The notes: generated by a model from the letters alone, not told the origin. A stretch of 64,000 bases of DNA from CAZQFV01 sp964592645 (GCA_964592645.1 CAZQFV010000008.1:87317-151316); one strand, 5' to 3'. Positions 32,050-41,061 are shown, counted from the stretch's first letter. Numbers and translations are program-made.

Positions 32050-33027
32050 ATGGTGGTCGTGGTTACTGGCGCAGCGGGCCATGTGGGTGCCAACCTGGTG
32101 CGAGCGCTGCTGGAGCGGGGATACGCGGTGCGCGCGCTGGTCCACCGGGGGCGCCGTGCGCTCCGGGGGCTGGATGTCGAGACCGTTCCCGGGGACATCC
32201 TCGACCGGCAGAGCCTGGCCCGGGCTTTTGCCGGTGCTGACGTGGTCTATCACGCCGCGGCCCACATCTCGCTGTTGATGGGCGACTGGGCGCGTTCCCA
32301 GGAGATCAACGTCCTAGGGACGCGCAACGTCGTCGAGGCCTGCCTGGAATGCGGCGTCGACCGGCTGGTCCACTTCAGCTCCATCCATGCGCTGGATATC
32401 GAGCTGTGCGCGGGGGTCGTCGACGAGACCTGCCCATTGGTGGATGGGCCGCCCCATCCTCCGTATGATCGTTCCAAGGCGGCCGCCGAGATCGAGGTGC
32501 GCCAGGGAGCGGCGCGCGGGCTGCAGACGGTGATCCTCAACCCCACGGGGATCATCGGCCCCCTGGACTATGGCCCCTCGCACTTTGGCACGGCCCTGCT
32601 GCTGCTGGCGCGGGGCCGCATCCCCGGCCTGATCGCCGGGGGGTTCGACTGGGTGGACGTGCGCGACGTGGCCTGGGCGGCGCTGCAGGCGGCAGAGCGG
32701 GCGCCGGCCGGCGCCAAGTACCTGCTCTCCGGGCACTGGGTGTCCGTGCGCGACGTGGCCCTGGTCGTGTCCCATGTCACCGGCGTGCGCGTCCCGTGCT
32801 TCGTCAGCCCGCTGTTCCTGGCGCGCCTGGTAGCGCCGTTGGCGACCCTCTATTCGCAGATTACGCACACGACCCCCATCTATACCAGCGTCTCCCTGCG
32901 TGCCCTGCGCCGGCGCTTCGAGGTGAGCCATGCGCGGGCCACTGCCGACCTGGGTTACCGGCCGCGGGCCTTTGCCGAGACGATCTCCGACACGCTGGCC
33001 TGGTTTCGCCAGGAGCGGATGCTATGA
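32050..33027 (+). CDS. NAD-dependent epimerase/dehydratase, 3-beta-hydroxysteroid dehydrogenase-like
   Basis: A 325-residue extended SDR. ATG 32050 starts the NAD-binding strand MVVVVTGAAGHVGANLVRAL (Gly motif GAAGHVG) and has AAGGAA upstream. The catalytic Tyr-x3-Lys is YDRSKAAAE (about residue 137), preceded by HFSSIHA. Substrate-side motif LNPTGIIGPLDYGPSH is typical of the 3-beta-HSD/dihydroflavonol reductase group. Its stop overlaps the start of a steroid 5-alpha-reductase homologue (ATGA), so the two enzymes are translationally coupled and probably act on the same lipid or terpenoid substrate. Confidence 0.93.
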   Translation: MVVVVTGAAGHVGANLVRALLERGYAVRALVHRGRRALRGLDVETVPGDILDRQSLARAFAGADVVYHAAAHISLLMGDWARSQEINVLGTRNVVEACLECGVDRLVHFSSIHALDIELCAGVVDETCPLVDGPPHPPYDRSKAAAEIEVRQGAARGLQTVILNPTGIIGPLDYGPSHFGTALLLLARGRIPGLIAGGFDWVDVRDVAWAALQAAERAPAGAKYLLSGHWVSVRDVALVVSHVTGVRVPCFVSPLFLARLVAPLATLYSQITHTTPIYTSVSLRALRRRFEVSHARATADLGYRPRAFAETISDTLAWFRQERML

Positions 33028-33788
33028 GCGAAAGGGCATTCTTCGACGGGCTGATCATCGCCTGGTTCATCCTGGCGGCGATCGTCTGCGCGGCGCTCTT
33101 CTTCGTCGTGGCTCCGTATGGCCGGCACGCCGGGAACCGCCGCTGGGGGCCGACGATCGACAACCGGGTGGGCTGGATGTTGATGGAGTGGCCGGCCGCG
33201 CTGGTCTTTCCGGCCTGCCTGCTCTTTGGCCGCGACATGCATGCCGTCACGGCGCTGGTCTTTGTGGCGCTGTGGGAGGCGCACTACCTGCACCGGGCCT
33301 ACATCTACCCGCTGATGCTGCGCGGAGAACGGAAGCGCATGCCGTTGACCATCGCCGGCATGGGTTTTTTCTTCAACGTGGTGGACGGCTACCTAAACGG
33401 CCGCTACATCTTTTCCTTTTCCGGCGGCTACCCGACCAGTTGGCTGTACGATCCCCGCTTCCTGGCCGGCCTGGCCCTCTTTGTCGCCGGGTTCGTGATC
33501 AACCGCCAGTCGGACGAGATCCTGCGCCGCCTGCGCCGGCCCGGCGAGTCGGGCTACCGCATCCCCTACGGAGGGCTGTACCGCTGGGTCTCCTGCCCCA
33601 ACTACCTGGGCGAGATCGTCGAATGGTTCGGTTGGGCGCTCCTGACATGGTCGCTGCCGGGGCTGGCCTTTGCCGTGTGGACGGCGGCCAACCTGGCCCC
33701 CAGGGCCTGGGCCCACCACCGCTGGTACCGGCAGAACTTTCCCGCCTACCCGCCCGAGCGCAGGGCGCTGCTGCCGGGGTTGTGGTAA
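33024..33788 (+). CDS. Steroid 5-alpha-reductase family membrane enzyme
   Basis: A 254-residue protein with about six to seven membrane segments. It follows the animal steroid 5-alpha-reductase pattern closely, as far as I recall that family: YGRHA near residue 32, an E-W-P-A segment, YPLMLRGERKRMPL, NGRYIFSFSGGYPTSWLYDPRF (in part DPRFLAG), NRQSDEILRRLRRPGESGYR, IPYGGLYRWVSCPNYLGEI and a C-terminal HHRWYRQNFPAYP. Family members reduce the 4,5 double bond of 3-oxo steroids with NADPH. The true substrate here is unknown; hopanoid, sterol or polyprenol derivatives are possible. ATG 33024 overlaps the dehydrogenase stop. Total length matches the family. Confidence 0.92.
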   Translation: MSERAFFDGLIIAWFILAAIVCAALFFVVAPYGRHAGNRRWGPTIDNRVGWMLMEWPAALVFPACLLFGRDMHAVTALVFVALWEAHYLHRAYIYPLMLRGERKRMPLTIAGMGFFFNVVDGYLNGRYIFSFSGGYPTSWLYDPRFLAGLALFVAGFVINRQSDEILRRLRRPGESGYRIPYGGLYRWVSCPNYLGEIVEWFGWALLTWSLPGLAFAVWTAANLAPRAWAHHRWYRQNFPAYPPERRALLPGLW

Positions 33789-33813
33789 GCGCTCGATGCG
33801 GTACGGGGGCATA

Positions 33814-33842
33814 TTGACACGCCGGCCTTTTCGCGCTAAACT
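33814..33842 (+). promoter_or_regulatory. Promoter for the lipoprotein pair
   Basis: TTGACA (33814-33819), 17-base spacer, TAAACT (33837-33842), 40 bases before the ATG at 33882. Confidence 0.6.
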
Positions 33843-33881
33843 GTTGTGTGTGGCGTCGTTTCGTTCAAAGGATGGCGCGAA

Positions 33882-34940
33882 ATGAAGAAGCTGGCCGTTT
33901 CTGCCCTGTCCCTCATCCTGCTGGTTCCCGTCATTTCCTGTGGTGCCCCCACCCCCGATGTGGATGCTACCGTCGCTGCCGCCCTGTCTGCCACCGGCAC
34001 GGCCCAGGCCGGCCTGCAGCAGACGGTGAACGCTGCCGTCCAGGGCACCCAGTCGTCCGTCCCGACTCCCAATACCCAACAGACGATCGAGGCCGCCGTC
34101 CGCGCCACCTTGGATGCGGCGCCGACGCCGACGCCCTCCGCGGAGTACGTCGCCTTGAGCGAGGAGGATCTGGCCGCCCTGGTCGACGAGGCGGTATCCG
34201 AAGCAACCGCCTCGTCGGTGGCATCCTCCGCCGCTGTAGCCGAGGCCTCCGCGGACGACGAGCTTACGGCAGAGGAGATCGACGAACTGCTCCTCCTGGT
34301 CGAGGAGACCCAGGAGGCGGTTGCCTACGCCGAGGAGTTGTTGACGGCTTACGAGTCGCTCTACGGCGAGCTGGCGGCTGAAACGGTGGCCGTGCTGGAG
34401 GCCATGGAGGAGGACCTGGCCATTATCGCCGCCTACATCGAGGACATGGCGGCGGTGCTGGACACGATGGATTCCGCGCTGGAGCAGGGGCTGGCGTTGG
34501 CGGAAGGGGCGGTTGTCCGGTTGGAGTCGGTAGCCCGGGCGGCGGGGCTCAAGTCCCTGGAGCTGCAGCAGCAGGCGCAGGAGTGGATCGGGCAGCTCCC
34601 GGCAGTGTTGGAGAGCCGCAGCACTGCCGCGCTCGCCGTTCAGCCGGCTTCTATTCCGGCCGACCGGGCGGCGGCTGTGCAGAGCGCATTGGACTATGTC
34701 GATGCCGTGCGCCAGGCGTTGGTCGACAGCAAGCTGACCGCACAAGAGTTGGCCGACATTGCCCAGCTCGGGGCCAACGCCGGCGCCGGCCTCCAGGCCC
34801 ATGGGGGACCGGCGCTGCAGGGCCTTGCCGCCTCGCTGAATGCCATCACCGCGCAGTTGGCCCGCGGACAGGTGCCGCAGGCCCAGGCCGCTCTGGGCGC
34901 CCTGGAGGCGGCCCTGGGCGCGCGGCCGGCCCGCCCGTGA
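33882..34940 (+). CDS. Helical, Ala/Glu-rich lipoprotein
   Basis: A 352-residue exported protein from ATG 33882 (AAGGA upstream). The signal peptide ends with VISCGAP, a lipobox-like Cys. The mature chain is almost entirely helical: short Ala/Thr repeats (DATVAAALSATGTAQAGLQQ) like those of Chloroflexota lipoproteins, an acidic middle (LTAEEIDELLLLVEETQEA), then long coiled-coil-like stretches to the C-terminus. No enzymatic motif is present. It is 21 bases upstream of another lipoprotein and probably co-transcribed. A structural or binding role at the cell surface is plausible; the family was not recognised. Confidence 0.82.
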   Translation: MKKLAVSALSLILLVPVISCGAPTPDVDATVAAALSATGTAQAGLQQTVNAAVQGTQSSVPTPNTQQTIEAAVRATLDAAPTPTPSAEYVALSEEDLAALVDEAVSEATASSVASSAAVAEASADDELTAEEIDELLLLVEETQEAVAYAEELLTAYESLYGELAAETVAVLEAMEEDLAIIAAYIEDMAAVLDTMDSALEQGLALAEGAVVRLESVARAAGLKSLELQQQAQEWIGQLPAVLESRSTAALAVQPASIPADRAAAVQSALDYVDAVRQALVDSKLTAQELADIAQLGANAGAGLQAHGGPALQGLAASLNAITAQLARGQVPQAQAALGALEAALGARPARP

Positions 34941-34961
34941 CGAGCCGGTAAGGAGGAAGCG

Positions 34962-36446
34962 ATGCTGCAAAATCGGCAGTTCCGTTCCTGGATGATCGGA
35001 GCGCTGCTGCTCCTGCTGTCCGTAATGGCGGCCTGCGGCCCCCAGGCCACGCCGGGCGAGCCACTTTCGGGGACGACGCCGCGGCCGACGACGTATCCTC
35101 CGCAGACTGCGCCGGCAGAGGGGGCGACCGCAACCCCGGAAGAGGCCCCGCCGCCGCGCGCCGGGGTGCTGGTCATCGACAACGCCGACCCCGGCTTTGC
35201 CGTCCTGTCCGGCGACTGGGGCGAGTGCTGGGGGAAAGATTGCAGCGGCACCCCCTATGGGGAGAGCTTTCGTTTCGCGGACCCCGGCTGCGCCGATTGT
35301 CAGGCCCTTTTCGTGCTGACGGTATCGACGGCGGGGGACTATGACGTCTGGGCCTGGTGGCCGGGGGGCGAGGACCGGGCCACCGATACGCCGTTCGTGA
35401 TCTCGTACGGCGGCGACGAGTACACGGCCGAGGTGGACCAGCGCAACAACGGTGATGGCTGGTTCTGGCTGGCGACGCTGTCGTTTCCGGCAGGGCCGGT
35501 GCGCATCGTCGTCGGCGGGGTGGAGAGCGGCTATGCCAACGCCGATGCGGTGGCCCTGACGCCGGCCGGCACGGGCGACCCGGGGGAGGGCAGCGAGTCT
35601 CCCGCGGAACCCACCGCGGAGCCCTCCTCTCCCACCGTGCCGCCGGTGGTGGCAACGCTCCCGCCGGTGGCGCCGGGCGGGGCGATCGTCGTCGACTATC
35701 GGATGTCCGACATCTCGCGGATCCCCGAGGAGTGGATCGCGCGCGCCAAGCAGCTCACGATCCATTACGCTCACACCTCGCATGGCTCGCAGATCATCAC
35801 CGGCCTGGAATGGCTGGCCGCCCAGGACCCGCGCTACGCGGTTGCCGTGCGCTATGCCGGGGATGGCATCGGCCTGCCCGATACGGCGGGCGCCTTGCGC
35901 ATCCTCGACGGCAACCCGCCCGACGACTATATCACTCCAGAGCTCTATTGGAGCACGCGCGAGGGGCTCGATCGGACGCGGGCGGTGGCCAACACCGGGC
36001 TGTTCAACTTTTCGATGTGGTCGTGGTGCGGGCAGCAGTCGGAGAACGATCGCGGTACGGTGCAGCAATACCTGGACGAGCTGGACCGCCTGGAGCGGGC
36101 CTATCCGGGCATGCGCTTTGTCTACATGACCGGGCACACCGACGGCGGCAGCGACATCCTGTCCCGCAACAACGACATGGTCCGGGCCTATGTGCGGGAG
36201 AACGGCAAGGTCCTCTTTGACTTTGCCACCTTCGAGATGTATGACCCGGATGGGAACTATTACCCCGAGGCCGGCGACGCCTGCGATTGGTGCGAGTCGT
36301 GGTGCAGGGACCACCCCGGCGACTGCCGCAACCTGGATGAGATGGGCGACTGCGCGCACACTCATCCGCTGCAGTGCAAGCTCAAGGCGCAGGCCTTTTG
36401 GTGGATGATGGCGCTCCTGGCCGGCTGGGACGGGCAGCCTTATTGA
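34962..36446 (+). CDS. Two-domain surface lipoprotein (golvesin-like plus unknown hydrolase-like)
   Basis: A 494-residue lipoprotein (signal peptide with lipobox MAACGP) starting at ATG 34962 after AAGGAGG. After a Pro/Thr-rich spacer, residues about 65-205 form a beta domain with VIDNADPGFAVLSGDWGE and YDVWAWWPGGEDRATDTPF, typical of golvesin C-terminal-like/xanthan lyase-associated binding domains. A second Pro-rich linker leads to a domain (about 240-494) with IHYAHTSHGSQIITGLEWL, FSMWSWCGQQSENDRGTV, FVYMTGHTDGG and several Cys near the end (CDWCESWCRDHPGDC). This looks like a secreted SGNH-like or carbohydrate-active domain, but I cannot name it. Confidence 0.82.
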   Translation: MLQNRQFRSWMIGALLLLLSVMAACGPQATPGEPLSGTTPRPTTYPPQTAPAEGATATPEEAPPPRAGVLVIDNADPGFAVLSGDWGECWGKDCSGTPYGESFRFADPGCADCQALFVLTVSTAGDYDVWAWWPGGEDRATDTPFVISYGGDEYTAEVDQRNNGDGWFWLATLSFPAGPVRIVVGGVESGYANADAVALTPAGTGDPGEGSESPAEPTAEPSSPTVPPVVATLPPVAPGGAIVVDYRMSDISRIPEEWIARAKQLTIHYAHTSHGSQIITGLEWLAAQDPRYAVAVRYAGDGIGLPDTAGALRILDGNPPDDYITPELYWSTREGLDRTRAVANTGLFNFSMWSWCGQQSENDRGTVQQYLDELDRLERAYPGMRFVYMTGHTDGGSDILSRNNDMVRAYVRENGKVLFDFATFEMYDPDGNYYPEAGDACDWCESWCRDHPGDCRNLDEMGDCAHTHPLQCKLKAQAFWWMMALLAGWDGQPY

Positions 36447-36545
36447 CTCCGCATAGATCTCTAAAGCCGGCGCACGCGGATTTCGGATTCAGGGTAGTAT
36501 AGCGAGCTATGCAGGAGTGGGCAAGTTCATCGGATAGGGGACCTT

Positions 36546-38813
36546 ATGCCGGACCTGACAGGCACCACTCTGGGCAAATACCGTCTCTTGGAGCGGCTGG
36601 GCCGCGGCGGCATGGCCGAGGTGTACCGCGCTTTTCAGCCGAACCTGGAACGGGAGGTCGCGGTGAAGGTGATGCGCGGCTACCTGGCCGAGGATGCCGA
36701 CTTTGTCGGGCGCTTCAAGCGCGAGGCCAAGGCCATCGCCACGCTGCGCCACCCCCACATTGTCCAGGTGTACGACTTTGATGTCGAGGGCGAAGTCTAC
36801 TACATGGTCATGGAGTACATCCCCGGGGAGACGCTCAAGGCGCGCCTGGAGCGGCTGAATGCGGCCGGCCAACGCATGACCATGTCCGAGGTGAGCGAGG
36901 TGCTGGGCCCGCTGTGCAGCGCGCTGGACTATGCCCACGCTCAAGGCCGCATCCACCGCGACATCAAGCCGGCCAACATCATGTTCGACGGCCCGCGGCT
37001 GGTCCTGACCGATTTCGGCGTCGCCACCATTGTCGGCGGGACCTGCCTCACGGCGCCCGGCACGATGGTCGGCACGCCGGCCTACATGTCGCCGGAGCAG
37101 TGCCGCGGGGAGCCGGGCGACACCCGCAGCGATATCTACTCCTTGGGCATTGTCCTCTACGAGATGATCACCGGCCAAGTCCCCTACGATGCCGACACGC
37201 CGCTGGCCGTTGTCCTGAAGCACCTGAACGACCCGCTGCCGCTGCCGGCGCGCCTGGTCCCCGACCTGCCGGCGGCGGTGCAGCAGGTGGTGCTCAAGGC
37301 GTTGGCCAAGGCCCCGGAGGATCGCTACGCCAGCGCCGCGGGCTTGGCGGCCGCTTTTGCCGAGGCGATTGGGGCGGACGAGGGGCGGGCGGAGGAGGCC
37401 GTGGCGACCGCCCCTGTGACGCTCGCGCCGGCCCGGCGGAGCGGGCCGGCCGTGGCGCAGGGCGTGCCGCTGACGGTCGTGCCGGCGGAGCCGCTCCCCG
37501 CGCCAGGCGCTTCCCCCGGGCCGCCCCCGGCGGCGGCCGGCCGTCGCCGGCTGGCCGGCCGCTGGCCGATCTGGGCCTGGGGCAGCGCGCTGGCGCTGCT
37601 CCTGGTGGCCATCCCGATCTTGGTACTGGTGGGCATCCCCATGCTGCGGGGCCGCTCCTTGGTGCCGGGGCCTACGGCGGTCGTCGGGCCGCCCGGCGGG
37701 GAAGGCCAGGCCCAGGACTATTTCGACCTGGGCCTGGAAGCGCTGCACGAGCATGGGGATCCGGCCCAGGCGATCGTCGACTTCACGCAGGCCATCGCCG
37801 CCGACCCGTCGTGGGCCGAGGCCTACTTCTGGCGGGGGGTTGCCTATCGCGAGGACGGGCAGCCCTCCGCGGCCATCGCCGACCTGACCCAGGCCATTGC
37901 CCTGTCCCCGGGTTGGGCCGAGGCCTACTGTGAGCGCGGGCAGGCTTACCTGTGGCTGGAACCGAACCAGCTTGCCGAGGCTCTCGCCGATTTCACCCGG
38001 GCCATCGATCTGCAGCCGGAGTATGCCGCGGCGTACCTCTGGCGGGCGCAGGCCACATACTGGTACACGGGCGATGTCGACGGCGTATTGGACGACTTGG
38101 ACCAGGCGCTGGCGCTGGACTCTGAATATGTCGAGGCCCGACGGATGCGCGGGGAGATCTACTTCTATCGCCAGGAGTATACCCTGGCCCGCGCGGACCT
38201 GGAGCAGGCGGTGAGCGTTGCGCCCGATGACACCTACGGCCAGGAGCTTTTGGCGCTGATTTACTACTGGGATGAGGAGTACGAACTGGCGTTGGCCCGC
38301 TACAACGAGGCGCTGGAGTACGCGCCCGACGATTCGGACCTCTACTACGGGCGAGCGCTTGTCGCCGTAGCCATGGGTGACAACGAGGCCGCCATGGCGG
38401 ACCTGGAGGGGGTGTTGGAGTTGGATTCCGGGTACAGCGGGGCCTATTACGCCCGCGGCCGGATCTATGCGGCGGCCGGCCGCTACGAAGAGGCCATCGC
38501 CGATTTCACCACCACCCTGCAGGACCAGGAGGAACGCTACTCCTGGCCTTTCTTCCGTTACGATTCGCCGCATCTCGATCGGGCGCTGGCCTATGAGGCG
38601 CTCGGACGAAATGAAGAAGCGCTGGCCGACCTGGATGCTGCCGTGGAGCGCCGGCCCGATTGGCACTTGCCCTATTTCCATCGAGGGCTGCTGTACAAGG
38701 AGTTGGGGCAGCCCGAGGAGGCGGTTGCCGACCTGCGGCAGGCCTACGAGTTGGCGCCGGACGACGAATGGCGGACCCGCGTCGAGCAGGAGTTGTCCCG
38801 GCTAACGCCGTAG
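36546..38813 (+). CDS. PknB-type Ser/Thr protein kinase with TPR sensor region
   Basis: A 755-residue transmembrane kinase. Residues about 10-275 are the kinase domain: glycine loop LGRGGMAEVY, Lys in EVAVKVMRGY, catalytic HRDIKPANIM, DFG in LTDFGVATI, and APE-equivalent PAYMSPEQ. A Pro/Ala-rich juxtamembrane segment leads to one membrane helix (about 345-368), so the C-terminal half is outside. That half is a row of about ten TPR-like repeats (AIVDFTQAIAADPSWAEAYF and similar). Bacterial kinases of this type normally carry PASTA repeats; TPRs suggest protein ligands. ATG 36546 is used. A strong terminator follows. Confidence 0.95.
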   Translation: MPDLTGTTLGKYRLLERLGRGGMAEVYRAFQPNLEREVAVKVMRGYLAEDADFVGRFKREAKAIATLRHPHIVQVYDFDVEGEVYYMVMEYIPGETLKARLERLNAAGQRMTMSEVSEVLGPLCSALDYAHAQGRIHRDIKPANIMFDGPRLVLTDFGVATIVGGTCLTAPGTMVGTPAYMSPEQCRGEPGDTRSDIYSLGIVLYEMITGQVPYDADTPLAVVLKHLNDPLPLPARLVPDLPAAVQQVVLKALAKAPEDRYASAAGLAAAFAEAIGADEGRAEEAVATAPVTLAPARRSGPAVAQGVPLTVVPAEPLPAPGASPGPPPAAAGRRRLAGRWPIWAWGSALALLLVAIPILVLVGIPMLRGRSLVPGPTAVVGPPGGEGQAQDYFDLGLEALHEHGDPAQAIVDFTQAIAADPSWAEAYFWRGVAYREDGQPSAAIADLTQAIALSPGWAEAYCERGQAYLWLEPNQLAEALADFTRAIDLQPEYAAAYLWRAQATYWYTGDVDGVLDDLDQALALDSEYVEARRMRGEIYFYRQEYTLARADLEQAVSVAPDDTYGQELLALIYYWDEEYELALARYNEALEYAPDDSDLYYGRALVAVAMGDNEAAMADLEGVLELDSGYSGAYYARGRIYAAAGRYEEAIADFTTTLQDQEERYSWPFFRYDSPHLDRALAYEALGRNEEALADLDAAVERRPDWHLPYFHRGLLYKELGQPEEAVADLRQAYELAPDDEWRTRVEQELSRLTP

Positions 38814-38828
38814 GCTGGCCCCATAGAC

Positions 38829-38856
38829 AGCGCACCCCCTGTGGTGGGGGTGCGCT
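38829..38856. terminator. Terminator between the Ser/Thr kinase and rpsU
   Basis: A perfect 11-bp stem AGCGCACCCCC/GGGGGTGCGCT around TGTGGT, 16 bases after the kinase stop and about 48 bases after the rpsU stop on the other strand. It probably serves both converging units. Confidence 0.75.
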
Positions 38857-38904
38857 GATTGTCGTTCTGGCTCCGATGCGGGGATGCGGAGTGGGGTGCG
38901 TTAG

Positions 38905-39129
38905 CTAGTCGCGGCGCGGCCGGACCGTGTCGCGCTGCTGCATGCGGACCTCGCGGTGGCGGCGGCGGCGCTCGGCCTTGCGCTGCTTCTCGCGCATCGA
39001 TTCACCCTTGGACACAAAGAAGCGCTTGCGCCGATGGTCGCGCAGCTGCCCGCTCTCGTTCAGTTCCCGGCGGAACCGTCGCAGAAGGTCCTCCAGACCC
39101 TCGCGGTTCTCTCGTTCTGGACGCGGCAT
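38905..39129 (-). CDS. rpsU: 30S ribosomal protein S21
   Basis: A 74-residue basic protein with the S21 pattern: ENREGLEDLLRRFRRELNE, then SGQLRDHRRKRFFVSKGE and a Lys/Arg-rich tail. S21 binds near the 16S 3' end and helps initiation. The start is ATG 39129. It is the last gene of the rpsA-rpmI-infA-rpsU run. Confidence 0.96.
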   Translation of the reverse strand: MPRPERENREGLEDLLRRFRRELNESGQLRDHRRKRFFVSKGESMREKQRKAERRRRHREVRMQQRDTVRPRRD

Positions 39130-39170
39130 CCTGTTTCACCCCCTCTCGGAGAAAAGTGCTGGGCCGACGC

Positions 39171-39431
39171 TCATTCGGCCGTCGGCTTCTTGTAGCGAAA
39201 GGTAATCCGGCCTCGGCTCAGGTCGTAGGGGGAGAGTTCCACCTTGACCCAATCGCCCAACAGGACGCGGATATAGTGTTGGCGCATCCGCCCGGATAGG
39301 TGGGCCAGGACGGTGTGGCCGCTTTCCAGGTCGACCCGGAACGTGGCGTTGGGCAGGCACTCGGTGACCCGCCCTTCCACCTCGATCATGCCCTCTTTGA
39401 CCTTGTCGGTCGGTGACTTTTTTTTGGGCAC
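39171..39431 (-). CDS. infA: Translation initiation factor IF-1
   Basis: An 86-residue S1-fold protein: IEVEGRVTECLPNATFRV, GHTVLAHLSGRMRQHYIRVL and GDWVKVELSPYDLSRGRITFRYK match IF-1 throughout. The frame starts at GTG 39431 with GGAGGG about eleven bases upstream, giving a basic extension of 14 residues before the usual start; ATG 39389 (MIEVEG) would give the standard length. IF-1 blocks the ribosomal A site during initiation. It lies between rpmI and rpsU. Confidence 0.96.
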   Translation of the reverse strand: MPKKKSPTDKVKEGMIEVEGRVTECLPNATFRVDLESGHTVLAHLSGRMRQHYIRVLLGDWVKVELSPYDLSRGRITFRYKKPTAE

Positions 39432-39479
39432 TAGTTCTAAACCCTCCGTTGTGACCGGGTACCGCGATCCATGGGCCGG

Positions 39480-39686
39480 CTAGTCGCCGTAGGGCAGGGC
39501 CCGCCGGACGCGCTGCTCGTCCTTGGGCGACAGCGGCAGCATGGTGTCGAACTGCCGACGAACGCGTGGGGACTTGCGCCGCCGCAAATGGCTGCGGGGG
39601 CCCTTCATGCGCATGATCTTGCCGGTTCCCGTGATCTTGAAACGTTTCTTGGCTCCGCGGTGGTTCTTTAGTTTGTACTTGGCCAC
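39480..39686 (-). CDS. rpmI: 50S ribosomal protein L35
   Basis: A 68-residue basic protein with NHRGAKKRFKITGTGKIMR and SHLRRRKSPRVRRQFDTM, as in L35. The start is GTG 39686 after AGGAGAA. L35 is usually encoded between infC and rplT; here its neighbours are rpsA and infA instead. Confidence 0.96.
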   Translation of the reverse strand: MAKYKLKNHRGAKKRFKITGTGKIMRMKGPRSHLRRRKSPRVRRQFDTMLPLSPKDEQRVRRALPYGD

Positions 39687-39732
39687 AATCCTATTCTCCT
39701 CGACCGTTCGCGGCCCTGTCGGACCTGCGGAT

Positions 39733-41061
39733 CTACTCGGCGGTTTCGGTTTCCAGGCCTGGGGGAAGCGGTTCGTCGTCGGCGGGCTCGACGGTCGTCG
39801 GCTCGACGGCTACGGGTTGTTCGACCTGCAAGCGGCTGGCGCGCCACTGCTCCCACTCGGCCGGCGTCACCCGGCGGGCGCTCAGGCCCAGGCGGCGGCG
39901 GGCGGGATCGATGCGGATGACGCGCAGCGGGATGACCTCTCCTTCCTCGGTAATCTCATGCGGGTTGGCCGGCCGCTCGTCGGCCAGTTCCGAGACGTGG
40001 ACCAGGCCCTCGACGCCATCCTCGACCTCGATGAACACGCCGTAGGACACGATCCGGCTGACCCGCCCGCTGATCAGTTGGCCCAGTGTATAGCGCTCTT
40101 CGATGCGCTCCCAAGGATCGCCCCCGGTCTGCCGCAGGCTCAGGCTGACACGTTTGCGCTGCGGATCCACGCGGATCACACGGACATCGACCTCATCTCC
40201 CACTTTGAGGATTTCGCTGGGGTGTCCCACGCGCGTCCAGGAAAGCTCGGAGACGTGGATGAGCCCTTCGATGCCGTTCAGATCGACGAATACGCCGAAA
40301 TCCTGGATGCTGCTGACGCGCCCGTGGACGATCTGATTCTCCTTTAGCTCCTCCAAGAGCCGGCCCTGTTGCTGTTCGCGCCACTCCCGGTACGCCGCGC
40401 GCTCGGAGAGGACGAGGCGGTTGCGCTGCTGGTCGACCTCGATGACCCGCATGCCCAGGTGCCGGCCGATCATGTCGGTGAGCCTTTTCTGTTTCTCTTC
40501 CGGTGTCAGGGTTCGGGGGAACCCGGTCAGGTGCGAGGTGGGGATGAACCCGCGCAGCCGTCCGAACTCGACCAGCAGCCCGCCCCGGTTGAAACCGGTC
40601 ACGCGGCCTTCCCATATCTCCTGGCTTTCCAGGAGGGCCTGGGCCTGGTCCCAGTCGGCCTGGACAAGGCCGCGGCTGATGGAGACGATCGTCCGGCCCT
40701 CTTCGTCCTCCGGAGTGACCACGTACACGGGGATCTCCATGCCTACGGCCAGTTGGTCGCGCAGTTGCGGGTCCAGGTGTTCCAGCTCGCGCTGGGGGAC
40801 GAACCCCTCGCGCTTGGCCCGGATATCCAGGACCACCTGCGCCGGAGAGATGGAGAGGATGACCCCTTTCCTGATCTCTCCTCGGCGGAGGGGGGTGCAG
40901 GCCTCGCTTTCCAGGAGCTGAGCCATGGACGTCGGTTCGTCCTGGCAGGTGGTGGCCTCCGGGGCCGGCAGTTGCTCGGGGATGGGCTGCGGCGTGGGTT
41001 CCGGCATAGGGGGCTGCTCGGTTGGCTGCTCGTTCATCGGCGTCGTTTCTGTTTCCGACAT
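39733..41061 (-). CDS. rpsA: 30S ribosomal protein S1 (four S1 domains)
   Basis: A 442-residue protein. A Pro/Glu/Thr-rich acidic head of about 60 residues precedes four S1 domains (about 62-135, 150-225, 240-310, 325-395), the last two most canonical (GRVSSIQDFGVFVDLNGIEG and GRVSRIVSYGVFIEVEDGVE). A Glu-rich tail follows. S1 delivers mRNA to the 30S subunit; four domains instead of six is normal outside Proteobacteria. ATG 41061 has GGAGG upstream. The gene heads the translation cluster and is transcribed from a strong promoter that is back to back with that of lgt. Confidence 0.96.
   Translation of the reverse strand: MSETETTPMNEQPTEQPPMPEPTPQPIPEQLPAPEATTCQDEPTSMAQLLESEACTPLRRGEIRKGVILSISPAQVVLDIRAKREGFVPQRELEHLDPQLRDQLAVGMEIPVYVVTPEDEEGRTIVSISRGLVQADWDQAQALLESQEIWEGRVTGFNRGGLLVEFGRLRGFIPTSHLTGFPRTLTPEEKQKRLTDMIGRHLGMRVIEVDQQRNRLVLSERAAYREWREQQQGRLLEELKENQIVHGRVSSIQDFGVFVDLNGIEGLIHVSELSWTRVGHPSEILKVGDEVDVRVIRVDPQRKRVSLSLRQTGGDPWERIEERYTLGQLISGRVSRIVSYGVFIEVEDGVEGLVHVSELADERPANPHEITEEGEVIPLRVIRIDPARRRLGLSARRVTPAEWEQWRASRLQVEQPVAVEPTTVEPADDEPLPPGLETETAE

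Noticed and set aside
33393..36365. A 990-codon antisense open frame across the reductase and lipoprotein genes
   Set aside because: It crosses several well-supported plus-strand genes and shows no motif.
36498..36503. TATAGC as -10 box for the Ser/Thr kinase gene
   Set aside because: Only the first four bases match and no -35 is present at a usable distance.
36507..38681. A 724-codon antisense frame over the Ser/Thr kinase
   Set aside because: Shadow frame with biased composition and no ribosome binding site.
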